From: Prorocentrum cordatum
Taxonomy: Eukaryota; Sar; Dinophyceae; Prorocentrales; Prorocentraceae
DNA length: 64,000 nucleotides
Direction of reading: 5' to 3'
NCBI GenBank assembly: GCA_963575745.1
Contig: CAUYUJ010015731.1
Coordinates: 156,259-220,258 of the forward strand
In this document: piece after piece, positions 36,730 to 49,010 of the stretch
Position numbering within the stretch: position 1 is the stretch's first letter
Layout: each line of letters begins with the position of its first letter
Notes under the pieces: model-generated
Seen by the model: the letters and a program-made list of their open reading frames with translations, nothing else
Databases searched by the model: none
Told to the model about the DNA's origin: nothing
Translations under genes and position numbers: made by a program

Positions 36730-36948
36730 TCCTCCTCCTCCTCCTCCTCCTCCTCCTCCTCCTCCTCCTCCTCCTCCTCCTCCTCCTCCTCCTCCTCCTC
36801 CTCCTCCGCCTCCTCCTCTCCTCCTCCTCCCCTCCTCCCCTCCTCCTCCTCCCTCCTCCTCCTCCTTCCTCCTCCTCCTCCTCTCCTTCTCCTCCTCCTC
36901 CTCCTCCTCCTCCTCCTCCTCCTCCTCCTCCTCCTCCTCCTCCTCCTC

Positions 36949-36972
<24 letters not shown>
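36730..36972. repeat. TCC trinucleotide tract
   Basis: CTCCTC over about 240 bp. Confidence 0.9.
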
Positions 36973-36979
<7 letters not shown>

Positions 36980-37063
36980 GCTCCCCACCCCGAGCCAGGG
37001 GCGGCGCGGGGGGAAGGGCGTCAAAGGTTAGCGTCACCACCCCATGTTTTGTTCGCTCGAGGG

Positions 37064-37228
37064 TGAAGTCGGGCATGTCCCTCCACAGGAGGACTATCCC
37101 AGAGCAGTAGAACGGTTGTGTGGTGCCCATGTTTCGTGCCCTGTTTGCGTGGGCCATGCTTGACACTGTTGTGACCATATTTCATTTTCCTTTCAAGATC
37201 CGCCTGCAGGAGGACATGCCCGACCTAA
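37064..37228. mobile_element. TTARGTCGGGC element, copy 7
   Basis: 165 bp, ends TGAAGTCGGGCATGTCCCTC and AGGACATGCCCGACCTAA. Perfect 8-bp flanking repeat CTCGAGGG (37056-37063 and 37229-37236). The right flank (FWRRLPGLQESLPSW in one frame, about 37318-37365) may be exonic but is unrecognised. Confidence 0.85.
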
Positions 37229-37464
37229 CTCGAGGGCGGAGCTGTTGCTGCGTTTTGGGGCATCCAGGCGCAGCGAAACTTCTTGGGCAGACCGCGCGCA
37301 TCCCCCCGGGAGGCGGCGTTCTGGCGGCGCCTCCCGGGCCTCCAGGAGAGCCTCCCTTCTTGGCCACGGCGGGGCCCCTCCCTCGAGAGCGTGGGGAGGG
37401 CGCCAATTGGGAGAGGTCTGGGGAGATCGGTCTGCGACCCCCGATCTCAGATCTCAGACGACAC

Positions 37465-37496
<32 letters not shown>

Positions 37497-38455
37497 GAAC
37501 TCTCATTCTTGAAGAATAATTATTGTTGATCCCCCCCACCGGTGCACATTGATTTTTTTCGATTGAAGTGCCACCCCCGGGGCTCGCACCTGGTTTTTTC
37601 TCAAGGAAAGTCTTCCTGCTCAAACTGTGCCCCTGCCCCCCGGGCTAAAACAACAACGGCTCCCGCCTGAGACTTCCTCGATTTTTACTCAGGACCCACG
37701 CTCCCGTCTGAGACTTCCGCGCAATTTACTCAGGAAAGGCGCTCCCGTTTGAGACTTCCTCGCAATGTAATCAAGACCCCCGCTCCCGCCTGAGACTCCC
37801 GTGCAATTTACGTGGGAACGGCGCTCCCGCATGAGACGTCTTCGAATTTTACTCAGGACCCCCGCTCCTGCTTGACATTTCCGCGCAATTGACTCAGGAA
37901 CGGCGCTCCCGCCTGAGACTTCCTCGCAATTTAGTGAGGACCCCCGCTCCCGCCTGAGACTTCCGTGCAATTTGCTCAGGAACGGCGCTCCCGCTTGAGA
38001 CTTCCTCGCAACTTAGTCAGGGCCCCCGCTTCCGCCTGAGATTTCCTCACAATGTACTCAGGACTGCGCTCTCGCGTGCGACGTCCTCACAAATTATTCT
38101 GGAATTGCGTTTCGGCGCTCAGGAACCACGCACGCGCCAAGGACGCCTTCACAACGTGGTATCTTCCCTCTTCCTTCGTCCTTCCCCCTCCCCTTCCTCC
38201 CACTCTCCCTCGTTCTTCCCCTCCTCCTCTTGCAGGGCCCGCGCCAATTCCAATGGCGGGCAGAGAGATGTACGCCCCCGAAGGATTGTCCGCCCGTTCC
38301 GGTTTGCCCGTACGTCTAAGCCCGCCGGCCCCAGCAAAGAGAAATAATCCCCCCGAAAGGGGTGTGATCGAAGACGAAGAGGGCGGGCATCGAGGGTGTA
38401 GGGTATACGTGTTGAATGACTCGCGGGCAAGTAAGAGCGTACAGCCTTAAAATGG
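37465..38455. repeat. TTG-linked module 1 with 41-bp tandem repeats
   Basis: (TTG)n, then GAATAATTATTGTTGATC, then a unique stretch, then about 11 units of a 41-bp repeat (CTCCCGCCTGAGACTTCC, CGCAATTTACTCAGGA) at 37665-38110, then GAAGACGAAGAGGGCGGG and another (TTG)n. It recurs almost whole at 43650-44700. Confidence 0.8.
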
Positions 38456-38556
38456 TTGTTGTTGTTGTTGGTGTTGTGGTTATGGTTGTTGTTGTTGTGG
38501 TTGTTGTTGTCGTTGTTGGTGTTGTTGTTGTTGTTGTTGTGGTTGTTGTTGGTGTT

Positions 38557-38587
<31 letters not shown>

Positions 38588-39710
38588 GTGTTGCTGTTGT
38601 TGTTGTTGGCGCACCTGCCAGGGCCATCATCCGTGTCAAATAATACCATGCGGGACACATTCGTTTTTTCTTCGCGCGCGCACGCCGTCGTCGTCGGCCG
38701 CGGGGCCCTGAATAGTAGCCACGGTCGTCCGCATGCCACGAAGTGAAGTGTCCGAACGTCATAGGGCGGGAAGCTGGGTGTGGGTGGTGGCGAAGAGTCG
38801 TTTGGAAATTTGGTAGAGCTTGAACCGGCCCCCCCACAAAGTGGGGTATTGCCCGCCTCCTATGAAAACCCTGGCACTGGTGAGAACGGAGTGTCCCCAC
38901 GTGCTAGTAATTGTTGTTGTTGTTGAACATTATTAATTCTAAAGAATAATTATTGTTGGGGCCCCTGGTGCACGGCCCCCCTGCGCCGCCTAGGCCGCAG
39001 CTACATTTTCATCATTTTCGTGAGGAAGCCTCAGGTAATTCGATGTGATCAAGATCCGGTTGTTTTGTTCCCCCCCGCTTTCCCTTGCAAAAAACACTAT
39101 AAAATGACATTTCTTGTTCTAATATAATCAAATTTCAAGAATCCCTTGCAAAAAATAAGGTAAAGTGGACATTCGCGCGCGCAAGACGAAATCCTTCCAA
39201 AACCTTAGTGTTCGCAGCGATTTTAACATAAAAACATCAAAAAACCAATGGTTTTTCAACAAAAAATTGTCAAAATCTCATCCCGCGCGCTCTTGCGGAT
39301 TCGTAGGAAACCCAACACTTTTTAAACATTTCTGTCAAACGGGCTTTTGCGAGCAACTTTTTCGAACTTCTGCGACAACGGTTGCGCACCTGCCAGGGCC
39401 ATCATCCCTGTCAAATAATACCATGCGGGACACATTCGTTTTTTCTTCGCGCGCGCACGCCGAAATCTCCAAAAACCATTGGGCTTGTTAAGAATTTTAG
39501 CACCACGCCAGTGTAGTAGCCACGGTCGTCCGCAGGCCACGAAGTGAAGTGTCCGAACGTCATAGGGCGGGAAGCTGGGTGTGGGTGGTGGCGAAGAGTC
39601 GTGTGGATATTTGGTAGAGCTTGCACTGCCCCCCCACAAAGTGGGGGTATTGGCTGGCGTCGCATGAAAACCCTGGCACTGGTGAGAACACTGAGCGTTC
39701 GGGTAAAGTG

Positions 39711-39753
<43 letters not shown>

Positions 39754-39825
39754 GTGTTGTTGGTTTTGTTATTGTTGTTGCTGTTGTTGTTGGTGTTGGT
39801 GTTGTTGTTGTTGGTGATGTTGTTC
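38456..39825. repeat. TTG-linked spacer modules, duplicated with 45.8-46.9 kb
   Basis: Block 38603-38935 (GCACCTGCCAGGGCCATCAT, GTAGCCACGGTCGTCCGCA, CCTGGCACTGGTGAGAAC) recurs at 39387-39715 and about 46300-46830. The AT-rich block 38950-39385 (GAATAATTATTGTTGGGGC, TCAGGTAATTCGA, AAAACATCAAAAAACCAATGG) recurs at 45845-46300. In the 46.3-kb copy, 46348-46620 replaces what follows CGGGACACA. No gene seen. Confidence 0.75.
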
Positions 39826-39894
39826 CCCACATGCTTCGTGGGGTTCTGGTTTTCTTCCCTGCCGCGCCGCACCCGCGACACACACCTCACTCTT

Positions 39895-40052
39895 CGTACA
39901 GCACAGCTCAGCACAGCACATCACAGCACAGCACAGCACAGGTCAGCTCAGCACAGCACAAAGCTCAGCTCAGCTCAGCACGCAGCACAGCTCAGCACAG
40001 CTCAGCACAGCCCAGCACGACTCAGCTCAGCACAGCACAGCGCAGCTCGTGG
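39895..40052. repeat. CAGCTCAGCA short tandem repeat
   Basis: Mixed CAGCACAG and CAGCTCAG words over about 155 bp, leading into the 90-bp satellite. Confidence 0.85.
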
Positions 40053-43000
40053 CACTGGCGCAAAGCCTAGCAAGCGTGGCACTTTCTCGACACCACAGGG
40101 GGTGCGCAGGCTAGCCACGGACACTGCGCAAAGCCTAGGCCAGGCGGTGGCTTTTGCTCGACAACACAGGGGGTGCGCAGGGGTTGGTCTCTCAGTCGGC
40201 CGCTTATCCCGACACTGGCGCAAAGCTAGCAGGCATGGCACTCTCTCGAACATCAACAGGGGGTGGGCAGGGGGTGGTTCTATCAGACGGCCGATATCCA
40301 CGACAATGGCGCAAAGCCTAGCAGGCGTGGCCACCTTTCGACACCACAGGGGGTAGGTGGCCTTGCGGCGTCTCAGCTCGGCCGCTATCCACGACACTGG
40401 CGCAAAGCCTAGCAGGCGTGGCTTTTTCTCGACACCACAGGGGGTGCGCAGGGGTTGGTCTCTCAGCTCGGCCGCTATCCACGACACTGGCGCAAAGCCT
40501 AGCAGGCATGGCACTCTCTCGACACCACAGGGGGTGGGCAGGGGGTGGTCTCTCAGCTCGGCCGCTATCCACGACACTGGCGCAAAGCCTAGCAGGCGTG
40601 GCACTTTCTCGACACCACAGGGGGTACGCAGGGGGTGGTCTCTCAGCTCGGCCGCTATCCACGACACTGGCGCAAAGCCTAGCAGGCGTGGCACTTTCTC
40701 GACACCGCAGGGGGTGCGCAGGGGGTGGTCTCTCACCGCGGTCCCTATCCACGACGCTGGCGCAAAGCCTAGCAGGCGTGGCACTCTCTCGACACCAAGG
40801 GGGGTGGGCAGGAGGTGGTCTCTCAGCTCGGCCGCTATCCACGACACTGGCGCAAAGGCTAGCAGGCGTGGCACTTTCTCGACACCACAGGGGGTGCGCA
40901 GGGGGTGGTCTCTCACCGCGGTCCCTATCCACGACACTGGCGCAAAGCCTAGCAGGCGTGGCACTCTCTCGACACCAAAGGGGGTGGGCAGGAGGTGGTC
41001 TCTCAGCTCGGCCGCTATCCACGACACTGGCGCAAAGCCTAGCAGGCGTGGCACTCTCTCGACACCAAAGGGGGTGGGCAGGGGGTGGTCTCTCAGCTCG
41101 GCCGCTATCCACGACACTGGCGCAAAGCCTAGCAGGCGTGGCACTTTCTCGACACCACAGGGGGTGCGCAGGGGGTGGTCTTTCAGCTCGGCCGCTATCC
41201 ACGACACTGGCGCAAAGGCTAGCAGGCGTGGCACTTTCTCGACACCACAGGGGGTGCGCAGGGGGTGGTCTCTCAGCTCGGCCGCTATCCACGACACTGG
41301 CGCAAAGGCTAGCAGGCGTGGCACTTTCTCGACACTACAGGGGGTGCGCAGGGGGTGGTCTCTCAGCTCGGCCGCTATCCACGACACTGGCGCAAAGGCT
41401 AGCAGGCGTGGCACTTTCTCGACACCACAGGGGGTGCGCAGGGGGTGGTCTCTCAGCTCGGCCGCTATCCACGACACTGGCGCAAAGCCTAGCAGGCGTG
41501 GCACTTTCTCGACACCACAGGGGGTGCGCAGGGGGTGGTCTCTCAGATCGGGCGCTATCCACGACACTGGCGCAAAGCCTAGCAGGCGTGGCACTTTCTC
41601 GACACCACAGGGGGTGCGCAGGGGGTGGTCTCTCAGTTCGGCCGCTATCCACGACACTGGCGCAAAGCCTAGCAGGCGTAGCACTTTCTCGACACCAAAG
41701 GGGGTGGGCAGGGGGTGGTCTCTCAGCTCGGCCGCTATCCACGACACTGGCGCAAAGCCAAGCAGGCGTGGCATTTTCTCAACACCACAGGGGGTGCGCA
41801 GGGGGTGGTCGCTCAGCTCGGCCGCTATCCACGACACTGGCGCAAAGCCTAGCAGGCGTGGCACTTTCTCGACACCAAAGGGGGTGGGCAGGGGGTGGTC
41901 TCTCAGCTCGGTCGCTATCCACGGCACTGGCGCAAAGCCTAGCAGGCGTGGCACTTTCTCGACACCACAGGGGGTGCGCAGGGGGTGGTCTCTCAGCTCG
42001 GCCGCTATCCACGACACTGGCGCAAAGGCTAGCAGGCGTGGCACTTTCTCGACACCACAGGGGGTGCGCAGGGGGTGGTCTCTCAGCTCGGCGGTCGCTA
42101 TTCACGACACTGTCGCAAAGGCCTAGTATGCGAGGCTACTTTTCTCGACACCACGGGGGTGCGCAGGTGGTGGTCTCTCAGCTCGGCCGCTATCCACGAC
42201 ACTGGCGCAAAGCTTTGCAGCCGTGGCACTTTCTCGACACCACAGGGGGTGCGCAGGGAGTGGTCTCTCAGCTCGGCCGCTATCCACGACACTGGCGCAA
42301 AGGCCAGCAGGCGTGGCACTTTCTCGACACCACAGTGGGTGCGCAGGGGGTGGTCTCTCAGATCGGCCGCTATCCACGACACTGGCGCAAAGGCTAGCAG
42401 GCGTGGCACTTTCTCGACACCACAGGGGGTGCGCAGGGGGTGGTCTCTCAGCTCGGCCGCTATCCACGACACTGGCACAAAGCCCAGCAGGCGTGGCACT
42501 TTCTCGACACCACAGGGGGTGCGCAGGGGGTGGTCTCTCAGCTCGGCCGCTATCCACGACACTGGCGCAAACTTAGCAAGCGTGGCACTTTCTCGACACC
42601 ACAGGGGGTGCGCAGGGGGTGGTCTCTCAGCTCGGCCGCTATCCACGACACTGGCGCAAAGCCTAGATGGCGTGGCACTTTCTCGACACCACAGGGGGTG
42701 CGCAGGGGTTGGTCTCTCAGCTCGGCCGCTATCCACGACGCTGTCGCAAAGCCTAGCAGGCGTGGCACTTTCGCGACACCACAGGGGGTGCGCAGGGGGT
42801 GGTCTCTCAGCTCGGCCGCCATCCACGACACTGGCGCAAAGCCTAGCAGACGTGGCACTTTCTCGACACCACAGGGGGTGGGCAGGGGGTGGTCTCTCAG
42901 CTCGGCCGCTATCCACGACACTGGCGCAAAGGCTAGCAGGCGTTGCACTTTCTCGACATCACAGGGGGTGCGGAGGTGGTGGTCTCTCAGCCCCCCTCGG

Positions 43001-43487
43001 ACGCTATCACGGACACTGGCGCAAAGCCTAGCGGCGTGGGCCACTTTCTCGACACCACAGGGGGTGCGCAGGGGGTGGTCTCTAAGCTCCGGCGATATCC
43101 ACGACACTGTCGAAAGGGCCCGAGAACGGCGTGGACTGCTCGACACCAAAGGGGGTGCGCAGGGGGTGGTCTCTCAGCTCGGCCGCTATCCACGACTCTG
43201 TCGCAAAACCTAGCAGGTGTGGCACTTTCGCGACACCGCAGGGGGTGCGCAGGGGGTGGTTTCTCAGCTCGGCCGCCATCCACGACACTGGCGCAAAGCC
43301 TAGCAGGCGTGGCACTTTCTCGACACCAAAGGGGGTGCGCAGGGGGTGGTCTCTCAGCTCGGCCGCTATCCACGACACTGGCGCAACGCGTAGCAGGCGT
43401 GGCACTTTCTCGACACCATAGGGGGTGCGCAGGGGGTGGTCTCTCAGCTCGGCCGCTATCCACGACACTGGCGCAAAGCCTAGCAGG
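40053..43487. repeat. 90-bp satellite, about 38 units
   Basis: Unit GCCGCTATCCACGACACTGG, CGCAAAGCCTAGCAGGCGTG, GCACTTTCTCGACACCACAG, GGGGTGCGCAGGGGGTGGTC, TCTCAGCTCG. Spacing is 90 bp (for example 40381 and 40471). The first four and last five units are more diverged. Recurrent variants are CCTAGC/GCTAGC, CCACAG/CCAAAG and GTGCGC/GTGGGC. Because 90 is divisible by three, long frames are open in at least two + and two - frames (up to 680 codons); common variants change amino acids in three of these frames, so I do not call a gene. Confidence 0.9.
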
Positions 43488-43599
43488 GAACATTCGCGAC
43501 GAGGGCTCAGAACGCAGGATTGTGCATATATATTATATACATAAGCAAACACATAATATTTAAATTAAGTATGTGGGGTTCCTCGGTAGCGTAATTGTT

Positions 43600-43640
43600 G
43601 TTGCTGTTGTTGCTGTTGTGTTGTTGTTGTTGGTGGTGTT

Positions 43641-43687
<47 letters not shown>

Positions 43688-44701
43688 GAATCCTCATTCT
43701 TGAAGAATAATTATTGTTGATCCCCCCCACCGGTGCACATTCATTTTTTTCGATTGAAGTGCCACCCCCGGGGCTCGCACTTTGTTTTTTCTCAAGGAAA
43801 GTCTTCCTGCTCAAACTGTGCCCCTGCCCCCCGGGCTACAACAACAACGGCTCCCGCCTGAGACTTCCTCGATTTTTACTCAGGCCCCCCGCTCCCGCCT
43901 GAGACTTCCGCGCAATTTACTCAGGAAAGGCGCTCCCGTTTGAGACTTCCTCGCAATGTAATCAAGACCCCCGCTCCCGCCTGAGACTTCCGTGCAATTT
44001 ACGTGGGAACGGAGCTGTGTGCTTTTCTTTGTTGTTCTTTTTTTTTTTTTGTTTCTTTTTTTTTTTTTTTTTCCCGCCTGAGACTTCTTCGGATTTTACT
44101 CAGGACCCCCGCTCCTGCCTGACATTTCCGCGCAATTGACTCAGGAACGGCGCTCCCGCCTGAGACTTCCTCGCAATTTAATGAAGACCCCCGCTCCCGC
44201 CTGAGACTTCCGTGCAATTTGCTCAGGAACGGCGCTCCCGCTTGAGACTTCCTCGCAACTTAGTCAGGGCCCCCGCTTCCGCCCGAGATTTCCTCACAAT
44301 GTACTCAGGACTGCGCTCTCGCGTGCGACGTCCTCGCGAATCATTCTGGAATTGCGTTTCGGCGCTCAGGAACCACGCGCGCGCCAAGGACGCCTTCACA
44401 ACGTGGTATCTTCCCTCTTCCTTCGTCCTTCCCCTCCCCCTTCCTCCCACTCTCCCTCGTTCTCCCCCTCCTCCTCTAGCAGGGCCCGCGCCAATTCCAA
44501 TGGCGGGCAGAGAGATGTACGCCCCCGAAGGATTGTCCGCCCGTTCCGGTTTGCCCGTACGTCTAAGCCCGCCGGCCCAGCAAAGAGAAATAATCCCCCC
44601 GAAAGGGGTGTGATCGAAGACGAAGAGGGCGGGTATCGAGGGTGTAGGGTATACGTGTTGAATGACTCGCGGGCAAGTGAGAGCGTACAGCCTTAAACTG
44701 G

Positions 44702-44784
<83 letters not shown>

Positions 44785-44790
44785 GAATTC
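43600..44790. repeat. TTG-linked module 2 (duplicate of 37.5-38.5 kb)
   Basis: Same order as module 1, with an inserted poly-T stretch at 44035-44072 inside the 41-bp repeats. 43488-43599 is AT-rich unique sequence. Confidence 0.8.
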
Positions 44791-45785
44791 TCATTTCTGA
44801 AGAATAAATATTGTTGATCCCCCCACCGGTGCATGCAGTTTTTTCTCGAACAAAGTGTGCCCCATCGACGCTCGCACCCTGTTTTTTGACAGGCAAAGTC
44901 TTCCTGCTCAAACTGAGCTCCTGGCCTCCGGGTTACAACAACAACGGCTCCCGCTTGAGATTTCCTTACAATTTAGCCAGGACCCCCGGTCCCGCCTGAG
45001 ACTTCCTTACGTTTTATTCAGGAATCGCGCTCTCGCTTGGGACTTCTTCAAAATCTATTCAGGAATTGCTCTCCCGGCGCTCTGGAGTCGCGCTCTCGCT
45101 GGAGACTCGCTTGCGCCTTACTGAAGAATGGCCTTGCGTTGGACATTCCTGCAATTTGCCCAAGCGCCGCGCTCCCGACACCCAGGCGCCCAGGAGTCGC
45201 GCCCGTTGTGGCCCCATGTGCATGCCCTTCGTGGCCCCGCTGTCGCCAGTTGTGTCCCCCTCACTGTCCTACGTGGCCCAGTTGCTACCCTCAGTGGCCC
45301 ATAGGGCCTTCTATGCCCCGCATCTAAAAAAACAAAACCAAAAAAAAGTATCTGCATTCGGGCCCCGCTCGTTCGCGCTCTTCGGGGGGCCCCATCACGA
45401 ATTCCCATTCGTGCCCGCTGTCTCCCTTAGTACATACTCGTGCCCTTCGTGGGCCCTGCTGTCGTTCTCTCTCGCTCTCGCTTTCGCTCGTCTCGTCGCC
45501 TTCGTCGTCGTCGTCGACGTCGTCGTGGTCGGCCCCCTGTCCGTTCCTCTTGGGGTCGGGTCGACGGTCCGCGGCCGCCCCGCCGATCAGCGCTGCCGCT
45601 GGCCAGGCCGACGGTCCGCGGCCGCCCCGCCGCTTGTCAGGGCCCGGCCTGCAGGGAAGAAAGGTATACCCCCCAAAAGGGGTTCGATCGAAGACGAAGA
45701 GGGCGAGTATCGAAGGTGTGGGAAATACGCGTTACTGGACACTCGAGTAGATAAGAGCGAACAGCCTTGAAATTATTAGTGTTGC

Positions 45786-45816
<31 letters not shown>

Positions 45817-45842
45817 GCTGTTGTTGTTGTTGTTGTTGAACA
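44791..45842. repeat. TTG-linked module 3
   Basis: GAATAAATATTGTTGATCCC, CTCCCGCTTGAGATTTCC 41-bp-type units, a short TTCGTGGCCCCGCTGTCGCC stretch, GTCGTCGTC, GCGGCCGCCCCGCCGATCAG, GGTTCGATCGAAGACGAAGA, then (TTG)n. Open frames here are not conserved between modules. Confidence 0.75.
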
Positions 45843-46829
45843 TTATTAATTCTAAAGAATAATTATTGTTGGGCCCCCTGGTGCGCGCCCCCCCCGCCGC
45901 GCCTAGGCCGCAGCCACGTTTTCATCATTTTCGTGAGGAAGCCTCAGGTAATTCGAGGTGATCAAGATCCGGTTGTTTTGTTGTAATCCGTTTTCCCTTG
46001 CAAAAAACATTATAAAATGACATTTCTTGTTCTAATATAATCAAATTTCAAGAATCCCTTGCAAAAAATAAGGTAAAGTGGACATTCGCGCGCGCAAGAC
46101 GAAATCCTTCCAAAAGCTTAGTGTTCGGAGCGATTTTAACATAAAAACATCAAAAAACCAATGGTTTTTCAACAAAAAAATGTCAAAATCTCATCCCGCG
46201 CGCTCTTGCGGATTCGTAGGAAACCCAACACTTTTTAAACATTTCTGTCAAACGGGCTTTTGCGAGCAACTTTTTCGAACTTCTGCGACAACGGTTGCGC
46301 ACCTGCCAGGGCCATCATCCCTGTCAAATAATACCATGCGGGACACATGCGCCCAGGAATTCCACAAATGTGACCAACTATCTTGCGAGTACGTATCATC
46401 TCATGTGTGTCGTGCACACTCAAATGTAACAGAGTTGTGTATTCCCATCATCCCAGGAACTTGACCCAAAAATGTGACCAACTCCGATCTCTCTGTCTCT
46501 CTCTCTCTGTCTGCTCTCTGTCTCTCTCTCTGTCTCTCTGTATTATGTATTGTATGGCACAATTGCACCATGCTGGGCACATGCGCGCCCCGAATAAGTG
46601 ACCAAGTTCTGTGGGTGTGTACCCCACGCCAGTGTAGTAGCCACGGTCGTCCGCACGCACGAAGTGAAGTGTCCCAACGTCATAGGGCGGGAAGCTGGGT
46701 TTGGGTGGTCGCGAAGAGTCGTTTGGATATTTGGTAGAGCTTGTAATGCCCCCCACGAAGTGGGGGTATTGCCTGGTGTCGTATGAAAACCCTGGCACTG
46801 GGGAGAACACCACGCGTTCGGGTAAAATG

Positions 46830-46861
<32 letters not shown>

Positions 46862-47070
46862 GTTGTTGCTTGCTGCTGATGCTGCTGCTTGCTGGTGTTG
46901 TTGTTGTTGTTGTGTGTTGTTGTTTGCGATGCTGTTGTGTATTGCGTGTGTTGTTGTTTTGCTGTTTGTTGTTTGTATATTATTGTTGTTGTTGCTGTTT
47001 TGTAATGTTGTTGTTGTTGTTGTTGTCGTTTGTCGTCATCGTTGTCGTTGTTGTTTTGTGTTTGCTGTTG
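45843..47070. repeat. AT-rich TTG-linked spacer, second copy, with TCTCTG tract
   Basis: See 38456-39825. It has a (TCTCTG)n tract at 46482-46540 and two AAATGTGACCAACT words (46366, 46472). Confidence 0.7.
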
Positions 47071-47823
47071 TGTGAAGGAAGGCTTGAGTTGGGAGTCTTG
47101 CAATTTGCCCAAGCGCCGCGCTCCCGACACCAGGCACCAGAGTCGCGCCCGTTGTGGCCCATGTGCATGCCCTTCGTGGCCCCGCTTGTCGCCAGTTGTG
47201 TCCCCTCACTGTCCTACGTGGCCCAGTTGCTACCCTCAGTGGCCCCATAGTTGCCTTCTGTGGCCCCCCGCATTTATCTGCACATCGTGGCCCCCCGCTC
47301 GTTCGCGCTTTTGTGGCCCCTTCGTGGCCCCATACGCTTTCCCTTCGTGTCCCCGCTGTCGCCCTTCGTGGCCTACTTCGTGCCCTTCGTGGCCCTGCTG
47401 TCGTTCTCTCTCGCTCTCGTTTTCGCTCGTCGTCGCCGTCGTCGTCGTCGCCGTCGTCTTCGACGTCGTCGTCGTCGTCGTCGTGGTCGGTCCCCTGTCC
47501 GTTTCTCTTGGGGTCGGGTCGACGGTCAGTGGCCGCCCCGCCGATTAGCGCTGCCGCTGGCCAGGCCGACGGTCCGCGGCCGCCCCGCCGCTTGCCGGGG
47601 CCCGGCCTGCAGGGAAGAAAGGTATACCCCCCAAAAGGGGTTCGATCGAAGACGAAGAGGGCCGGTATCAATGGTTTGGGAAATACGCGTTATTGGACAC
47701 TCGAGCACATAAGGGCGAACGGTCTTAAATGTATTGATGTTGTTGTTGGTGTTGTTGTTGGTGTTGAGGTTGTGGTTGTTGTTGTTGTTGTTGGTGGTGT
47801 TGTTGTTGTTGCTGTTACTGTTG

Positions 47824-47891
<68 letters not shown>

Positions 47892-47916
47892 GCGTTTGTT
47901 GTTGTTGTTGTTGCGT

Positions 47917-47970
<54 letters not shown>

Positions 47971-48663
47971 TTGTTGTTGTTTTTGAGTTCTCATTCTGAA
48001 GAATAATTATTGTTGATCCCCCCCACCTGTGCATACTGTTTTAAAATCAAAGTGTGCCCCGCGACGCTCGCACCCTATTTTTGTCAGGGAAAGTCTTCCT
48101 GCTCAAACTGGGCCCCTGGCCCCCCGGGTTACAACAACAACGGCTTCCGCTTGAGACTTCCTTGCAATTTAGCCATGACCCTGACTCCCGCCCGAGACTT
48201 CCTCGCATTTTATTCAGGAATCGCGCTCTCGCTTGGGACTTCTTCAAAATTCATTCAGGAATTGGTCTCCCGGCGCTCTGGAGTCGCGCTCTCGCTGGAG
48301 ACTTGCTTGCAATTTACTGAAGAATGGTCTTGCGTTGGATATTCCTGCAATTTGCCCAAGCGCCGCGCTCCCGACACCCAGGCACCCAGGAGTCGCGCCC
48401 GTTGTGGCCCCATGTGCATGCCCTTCGTGGCCCCGCTGTCGCCAGTTGTGTCCCCCTCGCTGTCCTACGTGGCGCAGTTGCTACCTTCAGTGGCCCCATA
48501 GTTGCCTTCTGTGGCCCCGCATTATCTGCACTTCGTGGCCCCCCCCTCGTTCGCGCTTTTCGTGGTCCCGTACGCATTCCCTTCGTGTCCCCGCTGTCGC
48601 CCTTCGTGGCCTACTTCGTGCCCTTCGTGGCCCTGCTGTCGTTCTCTCTCGCTCTCGCTTTCG

Positions 48664-48698
<35 letters not shown>

Positions 48699-49010
48699 GG
48701 TCGGTCCCCTGTCCGTCCCTCTTGGGGTCGGGTCGACGGTCCGCGGCCGCCCCGCCGATCAGCGCTGCCGCTGGCCAGGCCGACGGTCCGCGGCCGCCTC
48801 GCCGCTTGCAGGGGCCCGGCCTGCAGGGAAGAAAGGTATACCCCGTAAAGGAGTTCGATCGAAGACGAAGAGGGCGGGTATCGAGGGTTTGGGAAATACG
48901 CGTTATTGGACACTCGTGCATCTAAAGGCGAACGGTCTTAAACTTAATATTATTGTTGTTGTTGTTGTTGTTGTTGAATTCTCATTCGGAAGAATAATTA
49001 TTGTTGATCC
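47071..49010. repeat. TTG-linked modules 4 and 5
   Basis: Two further copies of the GCCCAAGCGCCGCGCTCCCG to GAAGACGAAGAGGGC to (TTG)n order, at 47095-47995 and 48330-48980. Module 4 ends in a long (TTG/CTG)n tract at 47733-47985. Confidence 0.75.

Noticed and set aside
26029-37236. The 8-bp-target elements being introns themselves, using splice sites in their target repeats
   Set aside because: No offset within the 8-bp repeats gives a consistent donor and AG acceptor across copies. Those between PPPDE exons lie inside larger introns.
37665-38110. 41-bp and 90-bp repeats considered as a CRISPR array
   Set aside because: Units are contiguous and diverge along their whole length, with no spacers of unrelated sequence, no cas genes, and a eukaryotic context.
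40002-43563. Overlapping frames of 589-680 codons in the 90-bp satellite
   Set aside because: Unit length divisible by three opens several frames at once, and the commonest variants change amino acids in three of the frames examined.
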